A stretch of DNA of 48,033 nucleotides from a virus: IMG/VR virus record IMGVR_UViG_3300028844_005083, positions 1 to 48,033 of that record, one strand, 5' to 3'. How positions within the stretch are numbered: position 1 is the stretch's first letter; each line of letters opens with the position of its first letter. The notes under the pieces are model-generated. The model had not been told where the DNA came from. It saw only the letters and a program-made list of their open reading frames with translations, and ran no database searches. Position numbers and translations under genes: made by a program. Shown here one piece after another: positions 1-9,176 of the stretch.

Positions 1-20
1 AAATAAGGATTGATTGCCAT
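1..20 (-). CDS. 5' end of a gene cut by the window edge, probably neck protein gp14
   Basis: An ATG at 20 on the minus strand follows the stop of the upstream gene (26-28) by five bases and opens a frame reading MAINPY before the window ends. Only six complete codons are visible, so homology cannot be judged. In T4-type phages the gp13 neck gene is followed by gp14, and an N-terminus with Asn-Pro-Phe/Tyr is common in marine gp14 homologues. The identification is inference from position. Confidence 0.4.
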
Positions 21-25
21 TTAAA

Positions 26-775
26 TCACCCCACCATGAAGTCGGGAGGCAGTTCGTATCTGTCCTGCACCTCTTCTTCGATTGTTCGGATTTCTTCTAA
101 CGCCTCACTAAGGATTCTCTGCCCGTCGAACTGTACACCGCCTGGCAGCTGAATACCAGTGAACTTGGAAAGGTTGTTACCCCATGCTCTCTTGATCAGA
201 GCAGTGAAATACTTCTTCAGCAGTCGGTCGTTGTAAATCTCGGTGTAGGTCTCTGGGTTAAGGGCAGTGTATGCCTGCATGACAATATAGTCGCCCACAT
301 TGACATCTTCAGACCAGTCGAAGTCGCCGAACACCCTATTCATCACCCTGCTAAACCTGAAGTTCTTATCAGGATCCAAAATATCCTGTAGAAGCTCCAG
401 ATGCTGTTTGGTGATGGTGTAATTAGTCAGTGTACCTGGTGTGAAAGTACCAAAAAAGTCGTTAAGTGCCAGTTGGTAACTGGCATCGAACATGTTGACC
501 GAGGTCGAAGCGAGATTGAAAATCTTCGTCACTGATACCAGTCTATCGTCGATCGCATCGGTGTCAATATACTTGTTGTCGATATCAGTCTGTGTTATCT
601 GATGGGTGATAAAGGTTTCGATTACACCATCAAAATGATACTCAGCAAAGAACTGCAATGCATCATCAAGAGCATCTTCCACCTGCTGATCATCCACATT
701 GATATCAATTACAGGAGCACCAAGTCTCCTGAGTGAATAGTCTTTGAGTGATTGTCTTGAATTGGGTTGTGCCAT
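26..775 (-). CDS. Neck protein, gp13-like
   Basis: A 249-residue protein. Its N-terminal region (about residues 17-55) has the pattern RRLGAP, then INVDDQQVEDALDDAL, then EYHFDGV, which I recognise from the neck/head-completion family of T4-type marine phages, usually called gp13. That protein joins the filled head to the tail with gp14. No membrane segment or signal peptide is present. The gene lies at the downstream end of the minus-strand baseplate operon, which is where T4 has gene 13, and a probable gp14 starts five bases after it. The start ATG at 775 gives the full conserved domain. The family is fairly clear, but the choice between gp13 and another head-tail connector rests on gene order. 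Confidence 0.65.
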   Translation of the reverse strand: MAQPNSRQSLKDYSLRRLGAPVIDINVDDQQVEDALDDALQFFAEYHFDGVIETFITHQITQTDIDNKYIDTDAIDDRLVSVTKIFNLASTSVNMFDASYQLALNDFFGTFTPGTLTNYTITKQHLELLQDILDPDKNFRFSRVMNRVFGDFDWSEDVNVGDYIVMQAYTALNPETYTEIYNDRLLKKYFTALIKRAWGNNLSKFTGIQLPGGVQFDGQRILSEALEEIRTIEEEVQDRYELPPDFMVG

Positions 776-786
776 GTGTTATCCTA

Positions 787-2118
787 CTAAGAGAGCCTGA
801 ATGCCCATCCAGAAAGTCTTGCATTGCCAGTACTGGCTGCGAGACTCAGGGTGAAATTACCCGTGTCTGTGCCAGACTTCGCCAGTCCAGTTCCCCCGCT
901 TTCGTTATCACTGCTAGAGTGCCTACTATTATTATTAATGTGATAAAGGATAGTATGTCCAGAGGAATTGGTGAAGGCCATCGATGTCCCGACGGGTGGT
1001 GCTGAATCTCCACCAGTGGTAACATCATTATGGTCAGTGTTTACGGCCTGGTCATACTGCCTTAGTTCTCCCACTGCCATGGTACTCATATCCTTGTCGT
1101 TCTTAGTTCCCACTGTAATCAGTGAGACCCATTCTGCCAGATCGGCACCTGTACTCTTCAAGACCTTGCCAGCGGCACCAGCGGCACTGCCCTGTGCATA
1201 GACCTTATTATTGAGGTCAATACCATCCGCTCTCATCCTGAAGATGGAGTCCATCGCACCATGGGTCTGACCACTGCCGTCTCCGACCTTGAAGTCAAAT
1301 GGGTGGGTGCTAGCAGAGGTACTAAACCCAGTCAAGAACTTCATCTCATTGTCTGCCTGAATATGACCTCTGGCAGTCATATAAATGTCTGGACCAATGT
1401 CGACATCGTTAACCATTCTAATGCCGTTTGAATTTCCACCCTGTGCCACGTGAATCCTGCAACTGGAGGTAAGAGAAGAAGTACCGAAGCCGACTTGTGC
1501 AAGATCTCCCGTAGTACCTTTAATTCTAATAGCGGTTTGATCTTCTTCGGGGGTGGTAGTAAAAAGTTCTACCCTCTTGGAGTACGGTCCAGCTCCACCG
1601 CCAGTGGCAGCAAGGATGGTTCCGATCCCACCAGTGGTAGCAACACCAGAAATATCAGCCGCTTCTAGGGTCATACCACCAGTTGCAGTGGCGGTGACAC
1701 CATTGATTGAGAAGACTGCGGAGGGTACGTTTCCTGTTCCTCCACTGAATTCTGCGGTTCGACCGCTGATTGTCTGTACAGCCTGTCTGGCACCAGTCAA
1801 ACCGTTGATAGTGTTGACAATATGACCAGAAATACCCGCATTAAATACATGGTCGCCATGCCATGTAATGCCACCAGTGATGTTAGCGGGGAGATCTAAA
1901 CCAATATTGTAGTTGCCATTACCGTTGTCGGTAATCAGGATTCCGTCTTTTTGACTACCAGTTAGGTAATTAGCGGTATCAGCTGTGATGCTGTATACCT
2001 CTATTGGGTTCACCTTGTTCACCATGTCGTTAGAGACATTAAACCAAGTATAGAAGGTGTCCGACAGGAACAGACTTGCTACATTGTCGTCTGATGGGGG
2101 TGTTACGCTTGATGGCAT
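787..2118 (-). CDS. Virion structural protein, probable short tail fibre or baseplate-attached fibre
   Basis: A 443-residue protein. The N-terminal segment (about residues 15-45: LSDTFYTWFNVSNDMVNKVN then PIEVYSI) is a module I know from fibre-like structural proteins of marine T4-type phages. The rest is rich in Gly, Thr, Ser and Ala with repeated beta-type strings (ITGGITW, GNVPSAVFSINGVTATATGG), as in trimeric fibre shafts. The C-terminus (SGWAFRLS) ends in aromatic and hydrophobic residues. It lies between the DUF4815 protein and gp13, where T4 keeps its short-fibre and whisker genes (12, wac). A late promoter box at 2143-2150 sits just upstream, and AAGGAT precedes the ATG. Receptor and exact role cannot be read from sequence. 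Confidence 0.6.
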   Translation of the reverse strand: MPSSVTPPSDDNVASLFLSDTFYTWFNVSNDMVNKVNPIEVYSITADTANYLTGSQKDGILITDNGNGNYNIGLDLPANITGGITWHGDHVFNAGISGHIVNTINGLTGARQAVQTISGRTAEFSGGTGNVPSAVFSINGVTATATGGMTLEAADISGVATTGGIGTILAATGGGAGPYSKRVELFTTTPEEDQTAIRIKGTTGDLAQVGFGTSSLTSSCRIHVAQGGNSNGIRMVNDVDIGPDIYMTARGHIQADNEMKFLTGFSTSASTHPFDFKVGDGSGQTHGAMDSIFRMRADGIDLNNKVYAQGSAAGAAGKVLKSTGADLAEWVSLITVGTKNDKDMSTMAVGELRQYDQAVNTDHNDVTTGGDSAPPVGTSMAFTNSSGHTILYHINNNSRHSSSDNESGGTGLAKSGTDTGNFTLSLAASTGNARLSGWAFRLS

Positions 2119-2137
2119 GCTTTCTTATCCTTGTCTA

Positions 2138-5100
2138 TCAGCTATTTATAGCCACTGCCCTTAGATTCTTGATCACTGGGAGATTGAGATCTGAGGTACC
2201 ATCTTCTGCATAGACCACTATTTTGATGGCGTAAGTGGAGAATTGACCAATGGTGGTGCCAGTGGCTGGAGCATATGTGTACGTGTTGAGAGTATTATTC
2301 TCGATGTCGTTATCAAATTCCTTGGTGGTGTCACCATCTCTGTAGAGCTGAGTATACGTCTGGTCGTCGAAATTATCTGAACTATTGTTGACCTTTGCGA
2401 AGACCTTAACATGACCCTCATTGGGTGCTACATCTAAGAACACTCTCAGGTCATTGGCAGTAGAGTTGCCAAAGTTGACCTTCTTGGAAATGTACCTGCA
2501 TACACTATTGTTGGCGGCTGCAGAGTTATTAGAGGTTTCACCCAGAACCACACCTGTTTGATTGTTATCCGTGTCATACTTGGAATCGGATAGGACCAAC
2601 CCTAGTCTGTCTAGGTTGACCACTGGTGTCAATGTATTAGAGGTAGTACTACTATAGATTAGATCCACCTGTAATCCACCGTTTGTGCTCAAACCGTTGA
2701 TTTTCTCAGACAGAGGAGTGTTCTTGTTAGGAGTCACTCCATTGTAGGTCATTGCGTTGAGGTTGTCCTTGACTACAAACGTGGGGAAGACCGTATCTGA
2801 GGTGAACAAGTTGTCGTTGCTGGCAACCACTACGTCAGAAACGTCAATAATGCTTCCTTGAAGATCAGTATTGAAAGATGCCGTCCTTGTAGCGAGTCCA
2901 GTGCTTCCTCCAGTGAAACTGCATCTGCTAATACCCATCATGACGGATTCAGCCGTCGTTTTCATTCTGCTGCCATTATTCAAGGGCATGAACAGGGACC
3001 CGACCCTAATTCCAGAAGATCCGACGTTCAGTGACTGAACGAGATCCCCAGCCGTGTTGGTGTCACCACTGGTGTTGAGGTATGGTTGGTTAATCACTGA
3101 CCTAAACAAGGCATTCTGATCCCCGTTAGTGAACATGCAGACCGACCAGTTACCTGGTGGCAGATAGACAGGGGATGGGAACGAGAACTTAGTTGCGACT
3201 GATCCTGGTCCATCTGAGACATTGATATCGGTAGCCTCAAGAGTCACCGTACTGTGAGGTACCGAAATAAATTCATGAGGAGCATCGTTAATCATAGGTC
3301 TAATTTGGATCGTAACAGGGAAAGTAGGATCAACTGTCTTGAAGTAGAAACTGATGCTGCTTAAGAATAGACCCTGAGGGAATGCTCCTGCGTCAACAAT
3401 TATCTCTTGTGAAAGAGGATCCAAACCGTTCTGCACATCCCCGTAGTTGGAGTCCAGACTGTCCAAGAACGTGTCACTAATAATGTTCTCACTCTTGGCA
3501 GATCTTCTTCTGCTACTGGACCCGATATCAGCGACGATGGTGGAGTTCTTAACGTTCTGCAGACCCTGGGAGAAGTATTTCGTATCTCCTGCAGTCAAAG
3601 TGTTAGACAGGTTGTTGCTGATACTGCTGGTGAACCTGATAGATTTTTCGCCAGATAACAGTCCAGAATCCAGGGTCAGTTCTGCCGTGAATCCACCAAC
3701 ATTGTTTGCAGTGTAACCATCAGCAGAGTTCCCAATGATCTGACCATCAACAAATGCATAGAGAGTCGAGTTGGGCAAAAAGCCTTTGCCCGTGACACTC
3801 AACGTCTTAGATCTCATCTTGGGTAAGACACTTTCATCTACTGTCTTGTCATTGACGGTTCTCTTGATCCTATCTGGTAGCTTGGAATTTGCACCTTTAA
3901 CGGGACTCTTGTAGTCCCTGCTGCTGGGATCAACTACGGGGATCGAGGAGTTAATCGAGTCTGTCCCGAACCAGTGGGTTAGAAACTCATCCTTCTGACC
4001 TCCCCAACCAGCGGATCTTCCTCCGTCGCCTTCCCAAGAGGACGTAGTAACGAAGTATTGGTTGTTCTCTCCGAAAGTATTTACTAAGACCGATGGGTTC
4101 TCGTTATTATCGTAGTAAAAATCGCACTTGGGCGATACTTCCAGGAATCCCAGGAAATCGGTGATACCGAATGGGTTGATCTGAATGGTGCTGGTACCAG
4201 TGGCACCAGAGAAGACTGTGGTTTCATTGAAGGAGTAGGTCAAGACGTTATTGTCAGAAAGGACCATACCACTGGGAATAGTGGCCTGAGTCAAACCCAA
4301 ACCGCTGGTCTCGAACGAAGGTCTGAGACCTCTGAATCTATAATCCATGCTGCAGTTGTGATCTTTATTGAATACATCTGCGAATTGGTGACTGCTGAAA
4401 TCATCCACCATCACTGATGGACTAACCACAGTCCCAGTGATACTGGCGGCTCTGGATTGGGCATCACTGAAGAGGAATTCAATATATCTGTCTCTCTGAA
4501 CGTTGTCGGTGAGGTTGGAGATCTCACCGATTTCTTTCATCGTGAACCTGTTGTTGTCCAGATACTTGACGTTAACATCCTTGTTGATGTCGAAAACGTA
4601 AGGGCTGGTCTCCAGAATGAACAGATCCATGTCTTCTTCTGTGGTGACAGGAGGTTGGGGGTTATCGGATGCTACACCCTTGATTAACCTGTAAGTTCTG
4701 TCCTTACACAAGGAGACCACATCTATTCTCGGTAAGAAGTATGAGTACCCGATCCTGCTCGAAGCACTGCCACTCTTATCGAAGGGAACACCGAACTCAT
4801 TGAAATCATTCCCTGATTTTTGTATTGGTCTAAAGTCGACACAGTTACCCAATCTGAAAGACTCACCAGAGTCTGGGTCTACGAACGTTGGAACTGAAGA
4901 GAAATTGGTGGAAGCGGAGTTATCTAGATAACTATCCAGAGTGACTGGACCTATTCCGCTGTGGGTGTACTTGGTGTAGGAGACTATCAAGTCATAAGAC
5001 CCGTCGCCCACTAGGTCGACAACTGGGACATATAACTTAGATCTGAAGATAGCAGATCTTCTCTGACCGTCGTCCAAGAAATCAATTCCTGACCCAGTGA

Positions 5101-7186
5101 CGTTAGTAGTGATATCGGTTGCGTTGTTCTGAGCATATGTGATCTCTTTCACATGGGCATCGCTTAGAACAAATTCAATGCATTGAATGCCGTCTCTGGT
5201 CACTGTGGTGCTGGAGGAAACCGAAGTTTCAGTAACCGTGTCTAGATTCAGTGTCCTGTAAATGTTTTGACCAGACATGTTGGTCGAATCGAACACTACA
5301 GGATGGACAACCGCGAAGGTGATTCCCCCAGCTGGACCAGCTGTTAGGCCGCTGATTGTAATGGTTGGGTTAGGCTGGTTGGCACCCACTACACTAGCAT
5401 CAAAAGCAGCCTCAGGCAGTAACGAAGCGGGAGAACCAGCAGTCTCTCCATAGAAAACGAGATAGTTTTCATCGTCTTGATCAGGTACCGAACGACCACC
5501 AGATAAAGTTATGCTGGAAGAGGTTGAAGATTCTGGAAGATTGAATAGAGAAACCTCGTTGACCAAGAACTGCGATCTTCTCTGCGTAGAGGATCCTGGT
5601 CCGTTGGAGACCACCCTATTGCTCGAAACTGGGAATATTAAAGATCTTGAGTTAGCGTCGAAGGGACCAGTCTGTCCAGCACTATTTGCTTTCAACTTAT
5701 AATAAGAACCAGTGGCTCCAGTATGTCCTCCAGCGGCAACCGACTTGTTGGATACTAGGAATGTCGACTCACTGAACACTTCACCAGCTCTTAAATCAAT
5801 ATTGAACAGACTAACCTTGGTTCCCTCTGGATCTCTACTGATTGACCTGACATTGCAGGAACCAATAGTGACACCAGCAGAGGCATTGAAGGGACCAGTC
5901 TTACCGTAGATAAAGAACTCATCCAGATCTTCCAAAGAAGAAGTGGGGGTAGATACCGTCTGGTCTCCGATGCCATAACCAGAAGCACCTCCAGAGTCCA
6001 CCAGCACGTAGTTTCCTACTGGAGTGGACATGAACTCGCTTAAAGAGGGAACGATGTTAGTCGTTCTGGTCTTATCGGCAGCAATATACGTAGTGCTTTG
6101 GGTATCAATTTCAAACCCGCCCACGTAGGACTTGTTGGGTTCGATACCGACTGCGAACTTAGTAGAGTCTCCTGGGCTGAATACCGAGGTGTGCTCCACT
6201 ATTCTCACTTTAGGTGTATTAACAGTATAATTTCCAGACTCGTCGAATGTCCTTCTGGCGAAGGTCTCTTCCAAGTCCGCATACTCTGTATATTTCACCT
6301 TCTTGGTACTCTTACCACTGACGAGTCTCACCAATTCAACGAAATTCTTGCTGTCGAAGGTTAGACCAGAAGAATCGCCCAAAGAAGACGTGAACGGGAT
6401 AAAGTCTAGTGTTACCCCGATTTTATATCGGTCCGATCCAGGGGCATTATAGTTGTAATAACCAGCCGCTGGGTCTTTAAGTGTACTATCTTCAACCGAG
6501 TCAACGATGTCTCTAGTCAGTGACCAACCAACCGAACTGGTTGGGTTGGAAAAGTCTCTGTATCTGTCATCACTGTCCGCATAGGTAATACCAGCCGTTT
6601 TAAACGGTGCAACATTCTGGGTAGATGTGTTGATGAAAAACCCGTCAAGGTAGAAAATACCTTGATCAACCGAAATGAAGGTGGCATTGTCACCGATCGA
6701 GGGTGCTGTCACCCCACCAGCAGCAATGCCGAAAGTGATCCCAGAAGCATCTGAAGTTGCCAGGGTGCCACCAGCGGAGAAGGACCCATTCGAGGTGTAC
6801 TGGTAGATTACAACCTGATTTGGATCCTTGTCTAATGTTGAACCCGCCAGTGTTTTTACCACTCTTGCATTGACGGTACCATTTGAGATGGTCTTGCCGA
6901 CTAACGATTCTAGATTGGATGTCGAAAGGGAGTTAGCGGTGTCTACCCTAAGGTAGGAGGCATTCGCCTCTGCAATTCCACCACCAGCAACCACTGCACC
7001 GTTCTCAAAAATATGGGACCCAATGCTTTCTACTTGATTCTGAAGGACGGTCTGGATTTGCGTCAGTTCTCTTGCCTGAACGGCAGTGCCAGGTCTAAAC
7101 AGTGAACGCAGATAGCCCTTGTCGACATCGAAGTCGTCGAAATAAGGGTCTTTATTGAAAAGATCAGAATTATACGATCTTGGCAT
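2138..7186 (-). CDS. Giant virion protein with DUF4815-type N-terminus (baseplate or tail fibre)
   Basis: This is the largest gene here, at 1682 residues. The N-terminus (PYFDDFDVDKGYLRSLFRPG, then AVQARELTQIQTVLQNQVES) is diagnostic for the DUF4815 family of phage structural proteins. These are large baseplate- or fibre-associated proteins in marine T4-type phages. The remainder is a long Ser/Thr/Gly/Asn-rich string of beta-type segments, with an IPT/TIG-like stretch near residues 1130-1170 (TLYAFVDGQIIGNSADGYTA). There are few Cys residues and no membrane segments. It follows gp8, the place of T4 genes 9-11, so it may take the role of the fibre-attachment proteins. That role is inference; the family call is from the sequence. 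Confidence 0.75.
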   Translation of the reverse strand: MPRSYNSDLFNKDPYFDDFDVDKGYLRSLFRPGTAVQARELTQIQTVLQNQVESIGSHIFENGAVVAGGGIAEANASYLRVDTANSLSTSNLESLVGKTISNGTVNARVVKTLAGSTLDKDPNQVVIYQYTSNGSFSAGGTLATSDASGITFGIAAGGVTAPSIGDNATFISVDQGIFYLDGFFINTSTQNVAPFKTAGITYADSDDRYRDFSNPTSSVGWSLTRDIVDSVEDSTLKDPAAGYYNYNAPGSDRYKIGVTLDFIPFTSSLGDSSGLTFDSKNFVELVRLVSGKSTKKVKYTEYADLEETFARRTFDESGNYTVNTPKVRIVEHTSVFSPGDSTKFAVGIEPNKSYVGGFEIDTQSTTYIAADKTRTTNIVPSLSEFMSTPVGNYVLVDSGGASGYGIGDQTVSTPTSSLEDLDEFFIYGKTGPFNASAGVTIGSCNVRSISRDPEGTKVSLFNIDLRAGEVFSESTFLVSNKSVAAGGHTGATGSYYKLKANSAGQTGPFDANSRSLIFPVSSNRVVSNGPGSSTQRRSQFLVNEVSLFNLPESSTSSSITLSGGRSVPDQDDENYLVFYGETAGSPASLLPEAAFDASVVGANQPNPTITISGLTAGPAGGITFAVVHPVVFDSTNMSGQNIYRTLNLDTVTETSVSSSTTVTRDGIQCIEFVLSDAHVKEITYAQNNATDITTNVTGSGIDFLDDGQRRSAIFRSKLYVPVVDLVGDGSYDLIVSYTKYTHSGIGPVTLDSYLDNSASTNFSSVPTFVDPDSGESFRLGNCVDFRPIQKSGNDFNEFGVPFDKSGSASSRIGYSYFLPRIDVVSLCKDRTYRLIKGVASDNPQPPVTTEEDMDLFILETSPYVFDINKDVNVKYLDNNRFTMKEIGEISNLTDNVQRDRYIEFLFSDAQSRAASITGTVVSPSVMVDDFSSHQFADVFNKDHNCSMDYRFRGLRPSFETSGLGLTQATIPSGMVLSDNNVLTYSFNETTVFSGATGTSTIQINPFGITDFLGFLEVSPKCDFYYDNNENPSVLVNTFGENNQYFVTTSSWEGDGGRSAGWGGQKDEFLTHWFGTDSINSSIPVVDPSSRDYKSPVKGANSKLPDRIKRTVNDKTVDESVLPKMRSKTLSVTGKGFLPNSTLYAFVDGQIIGNSADGYTANNVGGFTAELTLDSGLLSGEKSIRFTSSISNNLSNTLTAGDTKYFSQGLQNVKNSTIVADIGSSSRRRSAKSENIISDTFLDSLDSNYGDVQNGLDPLSQEIIVDAGAFPQGLFLSSISFYFKTVDPTFPVTIQIRPMINDAPHEFISVPHSTVTLEATDINVSDGPGSVATKFSFPSPVYLPPGNWSVCMFTNGDQNALFRSVINQPYLNTSGDTNTAGDLVQSLNVGSSGIRVGSLFMPLNNGSRMKTTAESVMMGISRCSFTGGSTGLATRTASFNTDLQGSIIDVSDVVVASNDNLFTSDTVFPTFVVKDNLNAMTYNGVTPNKNTPLSEKINGLSTNGGLQVDLIYSSTTSNTLTPVVNLDRLGLVLSDSKYDTDNNQTGVVLGETSNNSAAANNSVCRYISKKVNFGNSTANDLRVFLDVAPNEGHVKVFAKVNNSSDNFDDQTYTQLYRDGDTTKEFDNDIENNTLNTYTYAPATGTTIGQFSTYAIKIVVYAEDGTSDLNLPVIKNLRAVAINS
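2143..2150 (-). promoter_or_regulatory. T4-type late promoter box
   Basis: TATAAATA on the minus strand, lying in the last codons of the DUF4815 gene. The predicted start point is near 2137, about 19 bases before the fibre gene's ATG at 2118, with AAGGAT in between. It would allow the fibre gene its own late transcript. Confidence 0.6.
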
Positions 7187-7197
7187 CTCTTCTCCGA

Positions 7198-9171
7198 TCA
7201 GATATCAAGAGTGATCTTGAATAGCTCTTCTTGTTCTAGGTTTCTGGTGATACCAGAGGTCGTGTTCTTTATGTATAGGATCTCTCCAGTACCGAACTCG
7301 AATTCTGGGACTTTAATTCCTTCGATTGCACATGCTACCGACGAGTTAGATAGCAACTCATTGATAGCGAATCCTGGTGCTCCTGCTGTCTCCCCTTTAT
7401 ATATGGTGGTGACGTATAAATCTGCCGTCACACCGCCTGCGGGGAGGAATTCCATTACGGTAGCAGTCGATCCAGACGCACCTCTGATCGCGAAATCGAG
7501 TGTTATGTCAGATCTGGAGAAGGCTGTTGCTGCGTCAGCACCCGTCGCTCTAACACTCAAGATCGTCGAAAGTCTGTATGTATCTTCTTCTATCTGGGGG
7601 ACCGATTCCTCTTGGTACTTGGCGACACCGAAAGGTTTACCAGATGAAGTCCAAACCGCTCCAGTTCCCAGTCCGACCACGATCTCTCCTGGTCTGAACT
7701 TGGACCCCACATCCTTTAAGGTTACTACTGCTCTTCTGCTGTCCGACCTTCTGACAAATCTTTCTACTTCTCCACAAGATCTGCTAGATTGTCCCACTAC
7801 GAAATCTCCTGGGACTAGTGCTTGTGCTCCGAATTCAACATCTGCGGTTAGAGCATCCATCACTAAATCAGTTAAAGATCCAGAAGCAATACCCACCACT
7901 TCTCCTTTATTATCACCAGTGGCATGAATCGGGTTTCTGATCAATCCATACTGATAATAATTATTGACCTGAGGGAAATCACCTTCTCTGTTATCACCCG
8001 TGATCAAGGAAATATCAGAACTGAGGTTTACCAAAATCTGCATCTTGGTTGCTGATAACTCTGATTCTGGGTCTGACCCATGTCCACCCTTAGGACCTAG
8101 GTGAGCATCCAACGTGGCACCGCTGGCATTGCCGAGAGTGGTGCCAACCCTTGCAGAAACGTAGGTATATCCACTACCCTCATTGACTAAGTCGATCGTA
8201 GAAAGAGTGATGCCACTGGCATTAACGTCCATGATAGCATTTGCGTCGGCACTAACACCATCTCCTTCAATGACTATCTCAGGTATGATCTCGTATTTAC
8301 TAGTGGTGTCTGGCAACACTGACCAGTTAGAATCTACTGTGGCCTTTCTAATGGCACCTTCATAATCCGTAATTTTCTTCTTCTGTCCGACCCCAGTTCC
8401 CTGAACGATTCTTAACATATAACTGTTAAAGTAATCATTGCTATCGGAAGATCCTGCTTCTAGGATCACATACCCAGTAGTACCAGTATTGGCGGCTGAC
8501 TGAGCAAGGGTGGTGGAGGTACTCTTGATTGATCTATCGTATGCCTGTCCAGTATCCATCACTTCAATATAAGAAAGACTTCCTTTGACTGCTGCATACT
8601 GGGTTGAATACTGAAGTCTCCTAGTATCGAAATACCTAACTGGGTCGTCTTCTGCCACTTCTAGATTTCTTATGGGAACTTCGGCGGCTGTAACGAATCT
8701 AGCAAGATTCTGGGGTACTTGGTACATGAACTTCCAGATATAGCCGTCTGCAGTCTTGATATTTGATTCACTTTCTCCGAACGGTTCAACAATGCTATTA
8801 AGGGCATTGCTACCCGTCGCTCCATTGTAGATACATTTATAAACCTTCTGGTCACCAGTGTAGGTATAATATCTTGAGGATGATTCCGCGCTCAGGGACA
8901 TATCTTTGTCTGAGGTGTACATTTCGTAAGTGCTGCCGCTGGTCCAAGCGGTGACTGGAATCATCAAAGCCGCATCAGACGAAGTCACCTTTTTCGCAGC
9001 GATCATTCTTCTGTATAGGTCGTTGTAAGACTCTGTAGAATCAGTATAATCGGCAGACACCCCAGCTTCTGGTCTAGCAATAAAGAACAGAAGGCTGTTA
9101 TCAGAGTCTGGCGATAGATCTTCGATAACGTTGTTTAAAACATATCTTTTTAATGGAGTTTCAAATGTCAT
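7198..9171 (-). CDS. 8: Baseplate wedge protein gp8
   Basis: A 657-residue protein, about twice the length of T4 gp8 (334). The N-terminal half carries the gp8 pattern: a FFIARPE stretch near residue 30, a Tyr-rich VYKCIYN strand near 140, then EPFGESE followed by TADGYIWKFMYQVP (about 165-190), which matches the EPGDGYVWEYLFEIP region of T4 gp8. gp8 dimers form part of each of the six baseplate wedges. The C-terminal half has Gly-rich repeats of the type EGSGYTYVSARV, found in extended beta domains of marine phage versions. It lies between the gp7-position gene and the DUF4815 gene, as in the T4 order 6-7-8. A late box at 9287-9294 lies about 115 bp upstream. Confidence 0.85.
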   Translation of the reverse strand: MTFETPLKRYVLNNVIEDLSPDSDNSLLFFIARPEAGVSADYTDSTESYNDLYRRMIAAKKVTSSDAALMIPVTAWTSGSTYEMYTSDKDMSLSAESSSRYYTYTGDQKVYKCIYNGATGSNALNSIVEPFGESESNIKTADGYIWKFMYQVPQNLARFVTAAEVPIRNLEVAEDDPVRYFDTRRLQYSTQYAAVKGSLSYIEVMDTGQAYDRSIKSTSTTLAQSAANTGTTGYVILEAGSSDSNDYFNSYMLRIVQGTGVGQKKKITDYEGAIRKATVDSNWSVLPDTTSKYEIIPEIVIEGDGVSADANAIMDVNASGITLSTIDLVNEGSGYTYVSARVGTTLGNASGATLDAHLGPKGGHGSDPESELSATKMQILVNLSSDISLITGDNREGDFPQVNNYYQYGLIRNPIHATGDNKGEVVGIASGSLTDLVMDALTADVEFGAQALVPGDFVVGQSSRSCGEVERFVRRSDSRRAVVTLKDVGSKFRPGEIVVGLGTGAVWTSSGKPFGVAKYQEESVPQIEEDTYRLSTILSVRATGADAATAFSRSDITLDFAIRGASGSTATVMEFLPAGGVTADLYVTTIYKGETAGAPGFAINELLSNSSVACAIEGIKVPEFEFGTGEILYIKNTTSGITRNLEQEELFKITLDI

Positions 9172-9176
9172 TTATA

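Noticed and set aside
7211-7927. A plus-strand open frame of 238 residues opposite gp8.
   Set aside because: It is antisense to a well-supported gp8 gene, has no ribosome site or neighbours on that strand and is Ser/Pro-rich as such shadows usually are.
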